Shown here piece by piece: positions 8,464 through 17,539 of a DNA stretch of 64,000 nt. The notes under the pieces were generated by a model. It did not search any database, was not told the origin of the DNA, and saw nothing but the letters and a program-made list of their open reading frames with translations. Made by a program: the position numbers and the translations under genes. Numbering within the stretch: position 1 is the first letter of the stretch; each line of letters starts with the position of its first letter. The DNA is from Pseudarthrobacter sp. (GTDB lineage: Bacteria > Actinomycetota > Actinomycetes > Actinomycetales > Micrococcaceae), in assembly GCA_031178005.1 (NCBI GenBank), contig JAPSJV010000001.1, positions 1 to 64,000 of the forward strand, given 5' to 3'.

Positions 8464-9716
8464 TGCTGATCGATGTTCCGGCTCCCGGCGGCCAGCCTGG
8501 CGCTGGCTGCCTGTGCCCACTCCACGAGGTTTTGGGTCTGCCGGGCAAAGGAATGCTCATCGCTGCCCCACGGGTCCTTGAAGAAGAATCCGAGGGCGTC
8601 GATGTGGCCTTCTTCTCCGGAAGCGTGGGCCAGCGCCATCAGCCGAGCGAGGTCAAGAACCATGGGTGCAGCCAGCATGGAGTCGTAAGCGCTCCACGTG
8701 GTCTGCAGGGTGAGGCGGGAACCGAGGAAGCCCTCCACGCTGACGTGGTCCCAGGCCACCTTCGTTTCGCCCAGGTCCGGAACGTTGTCAATGTGCAGCG
8801 GGGTGACAGCGCCTCCGGTCAGCTCCTGGAGTCCGCGGTTCTTGGATTGCAGTTTCCCCGCAACTGCCAGCGGGTCCGCGAGGGTGGCGCCGTCCCCGCC
8901 GCCAAGAAGGTTTGTTCCGGCCCATGACAGGACCCGGAGTCCGCGGGCCGCGAAAGCCGGGGCCAGAACGGACCGAAGCCAGGTCTGCCCGGTCTTGCCA
9001 TCCTGGCCGGCAGTTGGAATGTGATGCCGGACTGCCAGTTCACTCAGCGCGGGGACGTTCAGGGCAGGGGAGGGTGTGAAACATACGTAAGGCGAGCCTG
9101 CCAGGACCGCGGCGTAGGCGCTGACCGAGCTGGGCGGCAGGACCGTCCGCGCGGGGTCCTCCATTGCGGCCAGCAGCAAGTCCGCATCTGCGAATTCGGG
9201 GAGCGGCTCAATCGGCGGTTCGGTGGAGGCGACATCAAGGACAATGACCCGGTCCAGGCCATTGGCGTCCTTGAAATCGGAGATGTCCCGGGCAAGCCGG
9301 CGCGCCGCAGCCGCCTGCGATTCCGGTTCCCGGGCCCCGGTTGCCTGGACCGCGCTGTAGCCGGGCCGGACCCGGCGGTCGGCCTCTGCCAGATGCGAGT
9401 GGACCGCTTCGAACAGATGCAGGGGCAGCATGCCTGAGTCGACCAGCGCCTCGGCGCGCTTCACCATACTGACATCGCTGACGTCATGGCCGCCCACTAC
9501 GAGATCCGCGAAGCCGGGAAGCTCTACCTCGCCAAAAGTGTCCTGTTCGGTAACGCAGCCGTTGGCGTTCGCGAAGCCGGCCGAGATGGCTGCCAGGCCG
9601 AGCGTGGCTGTGGTTGCCACGGAGCCGCGGGCTCCGATGAGCCAGATTCCCGTCTTGCCGTAGCGGTCTGCACGCCGCTCTGAACCTGCCGTGCCTGAAG
9701 GGCTGTCCGTGATCAA
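8460..9716 (-). CDS. Inositol-3-phosphate synthase family protein
   Basis: A 418-residue member of the myo-inositol-1-phosphate synthase family, which converts glucose 6-phosphate to inositol phosphate using NAD. Visible marks are the nucleotide-binding start GIWLIGARGSVATTATLG, VIVLDVASTEPP, YVCFTPSPALNVPALSELA, PTAGQDGKTGQTWLRSVLAP (the family's GDD(F/L)KSGQT equivalent), LSWAGTNLLGGGDG and FFFKDPWG. The TTG at 9716 is chosen because AAGGAGG sits 5 bases upstream; the longer ATG at 9743 would place that site inside the gene. It is the first gene of the ebo-like operon. It differs enough from housekeeping Ino1 that the cyclitol made may not be ordinary inositol phosphate. Confidence 0.85.
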   Translation of the reverse strand: MITDSPSGTAGSERRADRYGKTGIWLIGARGSVATTATLGLAAISAGFANANGCVTEQDTFGEVELPGFADLVVGGHDVSDVSMVKRAEALVDSGMLPLHLFEAVHSHLAEADRRVRPGYSAVQATGAREPESQAAAARRLARDISDFKDANGLDRVIVLDVASTEPPIEPLPEFADADLLLAAMEDPARTVLPPSSVSAYAAVLAGSPYVCFTPSPALNVPALSELAVRHHIPTAGQDGKTGQTWLRSVLAPAFAARGLRVLSWAGTNLLGGGDGATLADPLAVAGKLQSKNRGLQELTGGAVTPLHIDNVPDLGETKVAWDHVSVEGFLGSRLTLQTTWSAYDSMLAAPMVLDLARLMALAHASGEEGHIDALGFFFKDPWGSDEHSFARQTQNLVEWAQAASARLAAGSRNIDQQ

Positions 9717-10042
9717 ATCTTCCTCCTTGAAGTGCTGACGCATCTGCCGTGTCAGTGGCTCGCGCCCAAAGGCCGCGATGCCCAAGAGACGTCGATCACA
9801 AGAACCTATCACTAGTAATGACGACAAACAACGAATGTTTGAAAGCTGTCGATATATTGACGCGTTATCTGTTGATGGTTAGAGCGAATAGTCCATCAGT
9901 TCTGCGGATTCATAGCAGCCGAGGCGTGGCTGTCTCATTCGAGCAGCTCGGGACAACCCGAACGTGAGCACGTACGTATCCGCCCCGGACAGGCTGCTTT
10001 TCCCTCGGCTTGTATCGTCGAAAGGTGTGCTGTAATTAGTCG
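9717..10042. promoter_or_regulatory. Divergent control region between ebo-like operon and ROK regulator
   Basis: About 325 bases without a gene, AT-richer than its surroundings. It contains an inverted repeat CAAACA-N5-TGTTTG at 9825-9841, placed to control the minus-strand operon. On the plus strand a TGTAAT box at 10031-10036 lies 6 bases before the ROK ATG, with CTTGTA 16 bases further up, so the ROK mRNA may be leaderless. The ROK protein is the obvious candidate binder (inference). Confidence 0.5.
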
Positions 10043-11251
10043 ATGAGTGACATAAGTAGCTTCGATGGCCTGGGCTCCTCTGGAGCGAGCGAACTGTTCC
10101 AGATTCTGCGGGACGGCCGGCCGCGCACACGGACTGAGCTGGCAGAAAAAATGGGCCTGGCGCGTTCCACCATTACGCTGCGGATCGAGGCGTTGATGGA
10201 GCTCGGACTGGTCGGGTTCGTGGACGACGCCGTCTCGACGGGAGGGCGCCCGTCCTCGCGGATTGCGCTTAAGGCCGGCAGCAAAGTGGTCCTTGGGGTG
10301 GACATCGGAGCATCCCACTTGCGTGTGGCCGTCACGGATCTGACGGGCCACCGCCTCCACGAGGAGACCCGCACCATCGAAGTGACCAAGGGGCCCGACG
10401 TCGTTCTGCAGGCGGTAGTTGAGCTGGCCACCGGATTGCTCCAGGACTCGGGAAGGGCCATGGCGGATCTCCTGGCCATTGGCATCGGGCTGCCGGGACC
10501 TGTGGAGCACAGGACGGGCAGGCCCATCAACCCGCCGATCATGCCCGGCTGGAACGCCTTCGATGTTCCCGGCTACCTGCAGGCCCATTTCCATGTTCCC
10601 GTCCTGGTGGACAACGACGTGAACATCATGGCCCTGGGCGAGCGCAATGTTGCCTGGCCGGACGTGGACAACCTCATTTTCGTGAAGGTCGCCACCGGCA
10701 TTGGGTCCGGCATCGTATCCAGTGGCATGCTGCAGCGGGGCGCAGACGGAGTTGCGGGCGACATTGGGCACATCCGCGTCCATAACGGCACCGGTGTGCC
10801 CTGCCACTGCGGAAACAAGGACTGCCTCGAAGCCGTAGCTTCCGGTCCCGCCGTTGCCTCGAAACTGCGGGCTCTTGGCCTCGAGGCCAACACCAGTGAA
10901 GACGTGGTGCGGCTGGTTGGGTCCGGCAGTACCGAAGCTGTGCATGCGGTACGGCAGGCGGGAAGGGACGTGGGTGAAGTGCTCTCGGCGTGCGTCAGCC
11001 TCATCAATCCGTCTGTGATCGTCATTGGCGGTTCCATGGCGCTCACGGGCGAGCACTTCCTTGCGGGCATCCGCGAAGTGGTCTACTCGCGCACCATTCC
11101 GCTGGCCACCCAACACCTCCAGATTGTCCAATCCAGTTCGGGGCTGGATGCCGGCGTGCTGGGAGCCAGCATGCTGGCGATCCACCATGCCATGTCCCCG
11201 CAACGCATCGATGCCATGGTTTTGGGCTTGTCGGGAGCTGCGAACGGATAG
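10043..11251 (+). CDS. ROK-family transcriptional regulator
   Basis: A 402-residue NagC/XylR-like regulator. Residues about 10-75 form a winged helix (SELFQILRDGRPRTRTELAE, LARSTITLRIEALMELGLV), followed by an ROK sugar-kinase fold starting at LGVDIGASHLRVAVTDLTG. The ROK zinc motif is present as CHCGNKDCLEA, and GIGLPGPVEHRTG and VDNDVNIMALGER are typical. No ribosome site is seen before the ATG, which matches a leaderless transcript from the TGTAAT box. It lies divergent from the ebo-like operon and upstream of the exported TIM-barrel gene, so it probably senses a sugar or cyclitol and controls both (inference). Confidence 0.9.
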   Translation: MSDISSFDGLGSSGASELFQILRDGRPRTRTELAEKMGLARSTITLRIEALMELGLVGFVDDAVSTGGRPSSRIALKAGSKVVLGVDIGASHLRVAVTDLTGHRLHEETRTIEVTKGPDVVLQAVVELATGLLQDSGRAMADLLAIGIGLPGPVEHRTGRPINPPIMPGWNAFDVPGYLQAHFHVPVLVDNDVNIMALGERNVAWPDVDNLIFVKVATGIGSGIVSSGMLQRGADGVAGDIGHIRVHNGTGVPCHCGNKDCLEAVASGPAVASKLRALGLEANTSEDVVRLVGSGSTEAVHAVRQAGRDVGEVLSACVSLINPSVIVIGGSMALTGEHFLAGIREVVYSRTIPLATQHLQIVQSSSGLDAGVLGASMLAIHHAMSPQRIDAMVLGLSGAANG

Positions 11252-11702
11252 ATCGGCGGACTTCTCCCACCGTTCGGCGACTTTTGCTTGACAGACAACA
11301 AAACCCGGGATTAGTCTCAAAACTGGAAGCCCGGTCGACGGCGACGGTTAATTCAGTTTGCGGAGTCGACGGCCGGCCAGGCCGGAAGCCAATATCTTCC
11401 GCTTGGGTTTCAGGCGCTAATACAGTGCGTGAAGCCAGGGAATTCATGGCAGCGAAAGCGTGCGCTACATCTGCACCCGTGAGTTCCTGCAGTATCGCGT
11501 CTGCTATTTGTTGATGGCAGCGGTGAATCGTGGACCTTATGGCGAAGGCGCTGTGGGTGAAGCAACAAACCGCGTGCGGCGTTGCCGTTGCCGGATAAAT
11601 GTCGGCCGTAACCTCTCAAATTCCGCTTCGTTTCAGCTTCGCATGCCTCCCTTTACCAGAGCCGGTGGGGGGAACGCATCCAATGCCAGGAAAGGCAAAC
11701 AT
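11252..11702 (+). promoter_or_regulatory. Long leader/promoter region before the exported TIM-barrel gene
   Basis: No convincing gene in 450 bases. A promoter-like pair TTGACA (11288-11293) and TTAGTC (11311-11316) is spaced by 17 bases. CAACAAA occurs at 11296-11302 and 11563-11569 and its complement TTTGTTG at 11507-11513. These resemble half-sites of the repeat upstream of the ebo-like operon and may be ROK sites. If the promoter is real, the leader is almost 400 bases. Confidence 0.4.
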
Positions 11703-12644
11703 ATGTGCTTCGGATTCAATGCCCCAGGCGCCCTTCGTCGTTCGTTGGAAGAAAAGGGGGTCGACCGGCGCGGCTTCCTGAAAGGCGCGATGGCGGCTGG
11801 CGTCGGTGTGGGCCTCGCCGGCATGGGCGCAACTGCAGCCGTAGCAGCACCTGCCGCCAAAGCCGCAGGCCGCGCGGTTCCCCCGGGCCTCATCAGCATC
11901 CAGCTCTATACGCTGCGTTCGATCATGCGCGGCGATGGTGTGGATGCCACGCTGGCAAGCCTGGCCAACTTCGGCTACACCAAGGTGGAACTTGCCGGTC
12001 ACTATGGCCGCACCGCCGAATCACTGCGCTCCACCCTTGATTCCCTTGGCATCACCCCATCCTCCAGCCATGACGGAATCAGCCTCACTCCGGCCGCACT
12101 GGAGACGAAGATCGCCAATGCCGTCACCCTGGGCCAGACCCACATCAACGTGCCCTACCTGGTCTCCAGCTCGGCAGATGACTGGCGCCGCTGGGCTGAC
12201 CAGATGAATGCGGAGGCAGCCGTTGCACGGGCGGCCGGCCTGAAGTACGGCTACCACAACCATGCGCACGAGTTCACTACAGACCTTGGCGGCGGCCTCA
12301 CCCCCTGGGAGATCTTCACCAGCAACCTCGATCCGGACCTGGTCCACCTTGAGGTGGACCTGTACTGGGCAGTGCGTGGCGGTGTAGAGGTTGGGGCGGC
12401 AGATCCCATCCAGTTCGCCATCGACACCATCCTGGAGGCACCGCAGAAGGTTCTGCAGTACCACGTGAAGGACCGCGCCGTTGAAGGAGACTTTGCGGAC
12501 CTGGGCACCGGCATGATCGATTTCGCACGCGTCTTCAAGGCCCACACCCCCAAGGAATTCATCGTGGAGAACGATCAGCCGGACGTTACTCCGCTGCAGA
12601 CGGCCCAGGTGGGTTACGACTACCTGCGGGCCCTGCGCTTCTAG
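11703..12644 (+). CDS. Tat-exported sugar-phosphate isomerase/epimerase-like TIM-barrel protein
   Basis: A 313-residue protein with a twin-arginine signal (VDRRGFLKG at residues 20-28, hydrophobic stretch, Ala-rich cleavage zone to about 55). The mature part is an AP-endonuclease-2-type TIM barrel: ISIQLYTLRS, VELAGHYG, GITPSSSHDGIS, LKYGYHNHAHEF, VHLEVDLYWAVRGG, QYHVKDR and EFIVENDQ, containing the His/Glu/Asp metal ligands of the family. The ATG at 11703 follows AGGAAAGG. An exported member of a usually cytoplasmic family suggests isomerisation or epimerisation of an unphosphorylated sugar or cyclitol outside the membrane, in step with the secreted PQQ dehydrogenase of the same locus (inference). 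Confidence 0.88.
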   Translation: MCFGFNAPGALRRSLEEKGVDRRGFLKGAMAAGVGVGLAGMGATAAVAAPAAKAAGRAVPPGLISIQLYTLRSIMRGDGVDATLASLANFGYTKVELAGHYGRTAESLRSTLDSLGITPSSSHDGISLTPAALETKIANAVTLGQTHINVPYLVSSSADDWRRWADQMNAEAAVARAAGLKYGYHNHAHEFTTDLGGGLTPWEIFTSNLDPDLVHLEVDLYWAVRGGVEVGAADPIQFAIDTILEAPQKVLQYHVKDRAVEGDFADLGTGMIDFARVFKAHTPKEFIVENDQPDVTPLQTAQVGYDYLRALRF

Positions 12645-12666
12645 CCGGTCCGTTCACGCATGAAGC

Positions 12667-12708
12667 GACAGCCGGGCCTGTTCCCCACGGGGCGCAGGCC
12701 CGGCTGTC
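12667..12708. terminator. Strong stem-loop after the TIM-barrel gene
   Basis: Perfect 14-bp stem, 12667-12680 with 12695-12708, and a 14-base loop. It lacks a T-tract, so it could be a weak terminator or an mRNA-stabilising 3' end. It separates the exported TIM-barrel gene from idi. Confidence 0.7.
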
Positions 12709-12771
12709 CCCGTTCCGGTCCGGCCGGAATCCGGGAGATACTTGGTTGTCACGGGACGGGAGGACCTGCAC

Positions 12772-13326
12772 ATGGAGTCCGGCAGCAGTAATCAACAGGA
12801 GCTTGTGGTGCTTCTGGATGCGGAGGGCCGGCCTTGCGGTACGGCTCCGAAGCTGGATGTACACCATCGTGGCACTCCGCTCCACCTCGCGTTTTCCTGC
12901 TATGTCTTTGATCCGGAGGGGAAGATCCTGGTCACCCGCCGTGCGCTCACAAAAACGGCGTGGCCCGGAGTATGGACCAATTCCTTCTGCGGACATCCGG
13001 CGCCGGGCGAGGACGTGGTGGACGCGCTCCACCGAAGAGGCCAGTGGGAACTGGGGATCACCATCTCCAAGGTGGAGTTGCGCCTGCCGGGGTTCAGGTA
13101 CAGGGCCGTGGACGCGGGCGGCATCGTGGAGAACGAGGTCTGCCCCGTTTTCACCGCGGTAACGCACGATTCCGTTGCACCCAGGCAATCGGAGGTATGT
13201 GAGTACCAGTGGGTTTCCCTGCATGGCCTGGCCGCCGCGGCGGAGTCGGCGCCGTGGGCGTTCAGCCCGTGGCTCGTCCTGCAGCTCAAGGAACTCGGCG
13301 ATGCCCTCAGCGGACCAGCCGCGTAA
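12772..13326 (+). CDS. idi: Isopentenyl-diphosphate delta-isomerase, type 1
   Basis: Interconverts isopentenyl and dimethylallyl diphosphate; cytoplasmic Nudix-like enzyme. The 184-residue protein shows the type 1 landmarks: LHLAFSCYVFD, WTNSFCGHPAPGE (active-site Cys), a Nudix-like helix HRRGQWELGI, and ENEVCPVF (catalytic Glu region). The ATG at 12772 has GGGAGG upstream and is preferred to an in-frame TTG at 12742. It follows the exported TIM-barrel gene on the same strand and lies near a prenyltransferase-containing cluster, so it might help supply prenyl donor, but a housekeeping role is equally likely. Confidence 0.93.
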   Translation: MESGSSNQQELVVLLDAEGRPCGTAPKLDVHHRGTPLHLAFSCYVFDPEGKILVTRRALTKTAWPGVWTNSFCGHPAPGEDVVDALHRRGQWELGITISKVELRLPGFRYRAVDAGGIVENEVCPVFTAVTHDSVAPRQSEVCEYQWVSLHGLAAAAESAPWAFSPWLVLQLKELGDALSGPAA

Positions 13327-13347
13327 TGCCAGCAGGCCCGGCGCAGC

Positions 13348-13974
13348 CTATGAAGGCACTCCGGCCAGCTGATCGGGCTTTTGGGGGAGTGCTGCCCTGC
13401 GCCGGACCAGTACGCCTGCCACCAGGAACAGGGCGGCAAGGACGGCGGCCAGGCCCAGGGCAGCGTCGAGTCCATACGGCCAGAACCCCGCCAGTCCCAG
13501 GAACGCGGGCACCGTGGCGGTGACCTGGCTGGTCAGCACCAGGGACCAGCCGGTAAACAGGTCCACGCCGGTTTTTCCCAGGGCCATGGAGGCGAAGAAG
13601 AGGCCCCACAATACGGCCCAGCCCAGCCACAGGACGGCCAGTACGGGATCGCTGCCCAGCCATGCGAAGGCCAGCAGCACGCCAAAAACGGCCACCATGC
13701 CGCAGAACCAGCCAAGTCCCTTTGACCCCAGTCCCAGGAAGGTGTCCAGTCCCACGTAGACATATGTCAGGCCGAACAGGAGCATTCCCGCAGCACTGAG
13801 CAGAACGGCAGTGCCGCCGTCGTGCGTGGCCACATAGCCAACGGCGAGTGACACCTGGATCGCACCCACCAGTGTGCTCAACGCACCGGCGTCGCGCCGG
13901 GGAAGATGGCCCAGCAGGCCCAGCCCGTTGACCAGGAGGGCGGCTCCGGAAAGGAGCAGGCAGAGATAAGGCAT
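13348..13974 (-). CDS. AmiS/UreI family channel
   Basis: A 208-residue membrane protein with six or more hydrophobic helices and the AmiS/UreI start (LLLSGAALLVNGLGLLG, later LTYVYVGLDTFLGL and GWFCGMVAVFG). The family forms channels for urea, short-chain amides or ammonia. AGAGGT precedes the ATG. It is divergent from glutamate dehydrogenase across 126 bases, which suggests joint nitrogen control (inference). No amidase or urease gene is adjacent. Confidence 0.88.
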   Translation of the reverse strand: MPYLCLLLSGAALLVNGLGLLGHLPRRDAGALSTLVGAIQVSLAVGYVATHDGGTAVLLSAAGMLLFGLTYVYVGLDTFLGLGSKGLGWFCGMVAVFGVLLAFAWLGSDPVLAVLWLGWAVLWGLFFASMALGKTGVDLFTGWSLVLTSQVTATVPAFLGLAGFWPYGLDAALGLAAVLAALFLVAGVLVRRRAALPQKPDQLAGVPS

Positions 13975-14052
13975 GACGACCTCTTAGTAAGCTGGATGAC
14001 TTGGGACGGTTGACGGAGTAATAAATCCGCTATTCTCGATTCCAAGATATGA

Positions 14053-15438
<1,386 letters not shown>

Positions 15439-15467
15439 CCACCGCCAAAGGGGAAGGGAAGAAGCAC

Positions 15468-16130
15468 TTGGGCTTTGCCGAAGAACTGAGAAGCAGCTGT
15501 GCCGCGGACTGGGACGCCGCCGTCGGGCATGAATTTGTTGACCGGCTGCTGGGCGGAAGCCTCCCGGACTCCGTGCTGCGGCACTACCTGGTACAGGATT
15601 ACCAGTTCTGTGATGCCTTTGTTGCGTTGCTGGGACAGGCTGTTGCCTCCGGGCCGTCCCTGTCATCCCGGCTGGTTTTCGCTGGTGTCCTGGGGGCGTT
15701 CGCCGCCGATGAAAACAGTTATTTTCGGGACTGCTTTGACGAGTTGTCCGTCCCGCAGGCTGACCGGAACGGGCCGGAGCTGACGAAGGCAACCCGGGAC
15801 TTCGACGGCCTCATGCGCCGCGCCCTGGAGACCCGCTCCTACCCGGACGTCCTGGCCGTGCTGCTCGTGGCGGAGTGGCTGTATGGCGACTGGGCAGCAC
15901 GGGCCGGTGACGAAGAATCCTGGCCGGCGGCCGCAAAGCACCGGGAGTGGATCCGGCTGCACAACAATCCTGCCTACAACGGCTGGGTGACGTGGCTGCG
16001 CGAGGAATTCGACGCCGTCGCGCCCACTGATGCCGCAACCCTCCTGCGTGTTACGGAGACATTCAAGGACGCCGTCCGGCTTGAACGGGCGTTCTTCGAC
16101 TCGGCGATGGAATCTCCCACTCCCGCATAG
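15468..16130 (+). CDS. TenA family protein (thiaminase-II-like, catalytic Cys absent)
   Basis: A 220-residue all-alpha TenA/heme-oxygenase-fold protein. Landmarks are HYLVQDYQFCDAF (family Asp), FDELSVPQ and LHNNPAYNGWV near the end. Classical TenA has a Cys just before the W-L-Y motif; here the segment reads LVAEWLYGDWA, with Ala at that place and a Glu next to it. That fits the TenA-E type, acting in salvage of degraded thiamine pyrimidine or of unknown substrate. The start is TTG with GGGAAGGGAAG upstream. It lies 29 bases after gdhA; a thiamine operon is not adjacent. Confidence 0.87.
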   Translation: MGFAEELRSSCAADWDAAVGHEFVDRLLGGSLPDSVLRHYLVQDYQFCDAFVALLGQAVASGPSLSSRLVFAGVLGAFAADENSYFRDCFDELSVPQADRNGPELTKATRDFDGLMRRALETRSYPDVLAVLLVAEWLYGDWAARAGDEESWPAAAKHREWIRLHNNPAYNGWVTWLREEFDAVAPTDAATLLRVTETFKDAVRLERAFFDSAMESPTPA

Positions 16131-16153
16131 GAACCGAGAGGGCAGCAACGTGA

Positions 16154-16188
16154 AAAACCCCGGCCGGAAACAACCCGGCCGGGGTTTT
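16154..16188. terminator. Bidirectional terminator between tenA and mmsB
   Basis: Perfect 14-bp stem (16154-16167 with 16175-16188). The stem has A's on the left and T's on the right, so it can end both the plus-strand tenA transcript and the minus-strand sugar transporter transcript. Confidence 0.9.
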
Positions 16189-16229
16189 CTGCCTGTCCCG
16201 TTAGTGGCGGTTCAGGGACGATCGATGGG

Positions 16230-17534
16230 TTACGGCTTGGCGGACGTACCCGAGGAGACCGGAGCCGGCTGCCCCGACGCATTGTCCTTCACCGCCGTCG
16301 GCCCACCCGTCACGGGCGGCTTGGTCCGGATGGAGAAGGCTTTGGCGATCTTGCTGGTGCCGCCGACTCGGTTCTTGTTGAAGATGTCGAACGCGACGGC
16401 CAGGAGAAGCACCAGTCCCTTGATGAGCTGCTGGTAGTCAGTGCCCAGGCCCAGGATGGACATGCCGTTGTTAAGGACGCCCATGATGAGGCCACCGATC
16501 ATGGCGCCGGCCACCGTACCGATGCCGCCCTGCACCGCTGCGCCACCAATAAACGCGGCGGCAATGGCATCCAGCTCGAACCCAGTGCCACCCGCAGGCT
16601 GCGCCGAGTTCAACCGCGCAGCGAACACCAGGCCGGCCAGGGCACCAAGGATGCCCATGTTGACGAACAGGCGGAAGGTGACCCGCTTGGTCTTGATGCC
16701 GGAGAGCTCGGCTGCGTGGAGGTTCCCGCCGATTGCGTAGATGTGGCGGCCGAAGATGCTGTTGTTCATGAGTGCCGAATAAACGATCACCAGGACAGCC
16801 AGGACAATCAGGACCACAGGTGTTCCGCGGTAGCTTGCCAGCAGGAGCGTGATGATGAGCATCAGCACGGCGATGAACCCGTTCTTGACGGCAAACCATG
16901 CCATGGGCTCATTTTCCAGGTTGAACCTGCGGCGGACGCGGCGTTCCTTGATGGCCTGGAACAGGATGGCCGCTGTACCGCCGACGCCCAGGATGACGGT
17001 CAGCCATTCCAGGACCGATGTTCCGCCCGTGATGTCGGGCAGGAAGCCGCCGCCGAGTGCCCGCAGTTCATCGGGGAACGGGGTGATCTGCTGGTTCTTG
17101 AGGGTGATCAGGGTCAGGCCACGGAAGATGAGCATGCCCGCAAGGGTGACGATGAAGGCCGGGATGCCCACGTAGGCGATCCAGTAGCCTTGCCAGGCAC
17201 CCACCAGGGCGCCCACCAGGAGGCAGGCGGGAATGGCGATCCACCAGGCCCACCCCCAGTGCACCATCATCACGCCGGCCACGGCGCCGATGAAGCCGGC
17301 AACCGATCCTACGGAAAGGTCGATGTGTCCGGCGATGATGACCATCACCATGCCAATGGCCAGGATCAGGATGTAGCTGTTCTGGACCACCAGGTTGGTG
17401 ACGTTCTGCGGCTGCAGCAGGATGCCGTCGGTCAAAACCTGGAAGAGGATGACGATGAGGATCAGGGCGACGAAGATGCCAACCTGGCGGAGGCGGCTTG
17501 TCAGGAAGCCAAGGGATTCTCGTAGGGCGGACAT
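16230..17534 (-). CDS. mmsB: Multiple-monosaccharide ABC importer permease
   Basis: A 434-residue inner-membrane permease of the XylH/GguB/MmsB type, with about ten helices; signature regions are MVMVIIAGHIDLSVGSVAGF, IPAFIVTLAGMLIFRGL and LNNGMSILGLGTDYQQLIKG. The length (with a 60-residue insert around TPFPDELRALGGGFLPD) matches the MmsB subgroup rather than the shorter RbsC. The C-terminal tail is disordered. The gene begins 5 bases after mmsA and ends at the bidirectional terminator. Confidence 0.93.
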   Translation of the reverse strand: MSALRESLGFLTSRLRQVGIFVALILIVILFQVLTDGILLQPQNVTNLVVQNSYILILAIGMVMVIIAGHIDLSVGSVAGFIGAVAGVMMVHWGWAWWIAIPACLLVGALVGAWQGYWIAYVGIPAFIVTLAGMLIFRGLTLITLKNQQITPFPDELRALGGGFLPDITGGTSVLEWLTVILGVGGTAAILFQAIKERRVRRRFNLENEPMAWFAVKNGFIAVLMLIITLLLASYRGTPVVLIVLAVLVIVYSALMNNSIFGRHIYAIGGNLHAAELSGIKTKRVTFRLFVNMGILGALAGLVFAARLNSAQPAGGTGFELDAIAAAFIGGAAVQGGIGTVAGAMIGGLIMGVLNNGMSILGLGTDYQQLIKGLVLLLAVAFDIFNKNRVGGTSKIAKAFSIRTKPPVTGGPTAVKDNASGQPAPVSSGTSAKP

Positions 17535-17539
17535 GTTCG

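Noticed and set aside
9717..9827. Longer N-terminus of the inositol-phosphate synthase
   Set aside because: AAGGAGG in front of the TTG at 9716 would lie inside the gene, and the extra residues are not family-like.
9935..11320. 461-codon minus-strand open frame
   Set aside because: Antisense to the ROK regulator, which has conserved HTH and zinc motifs.
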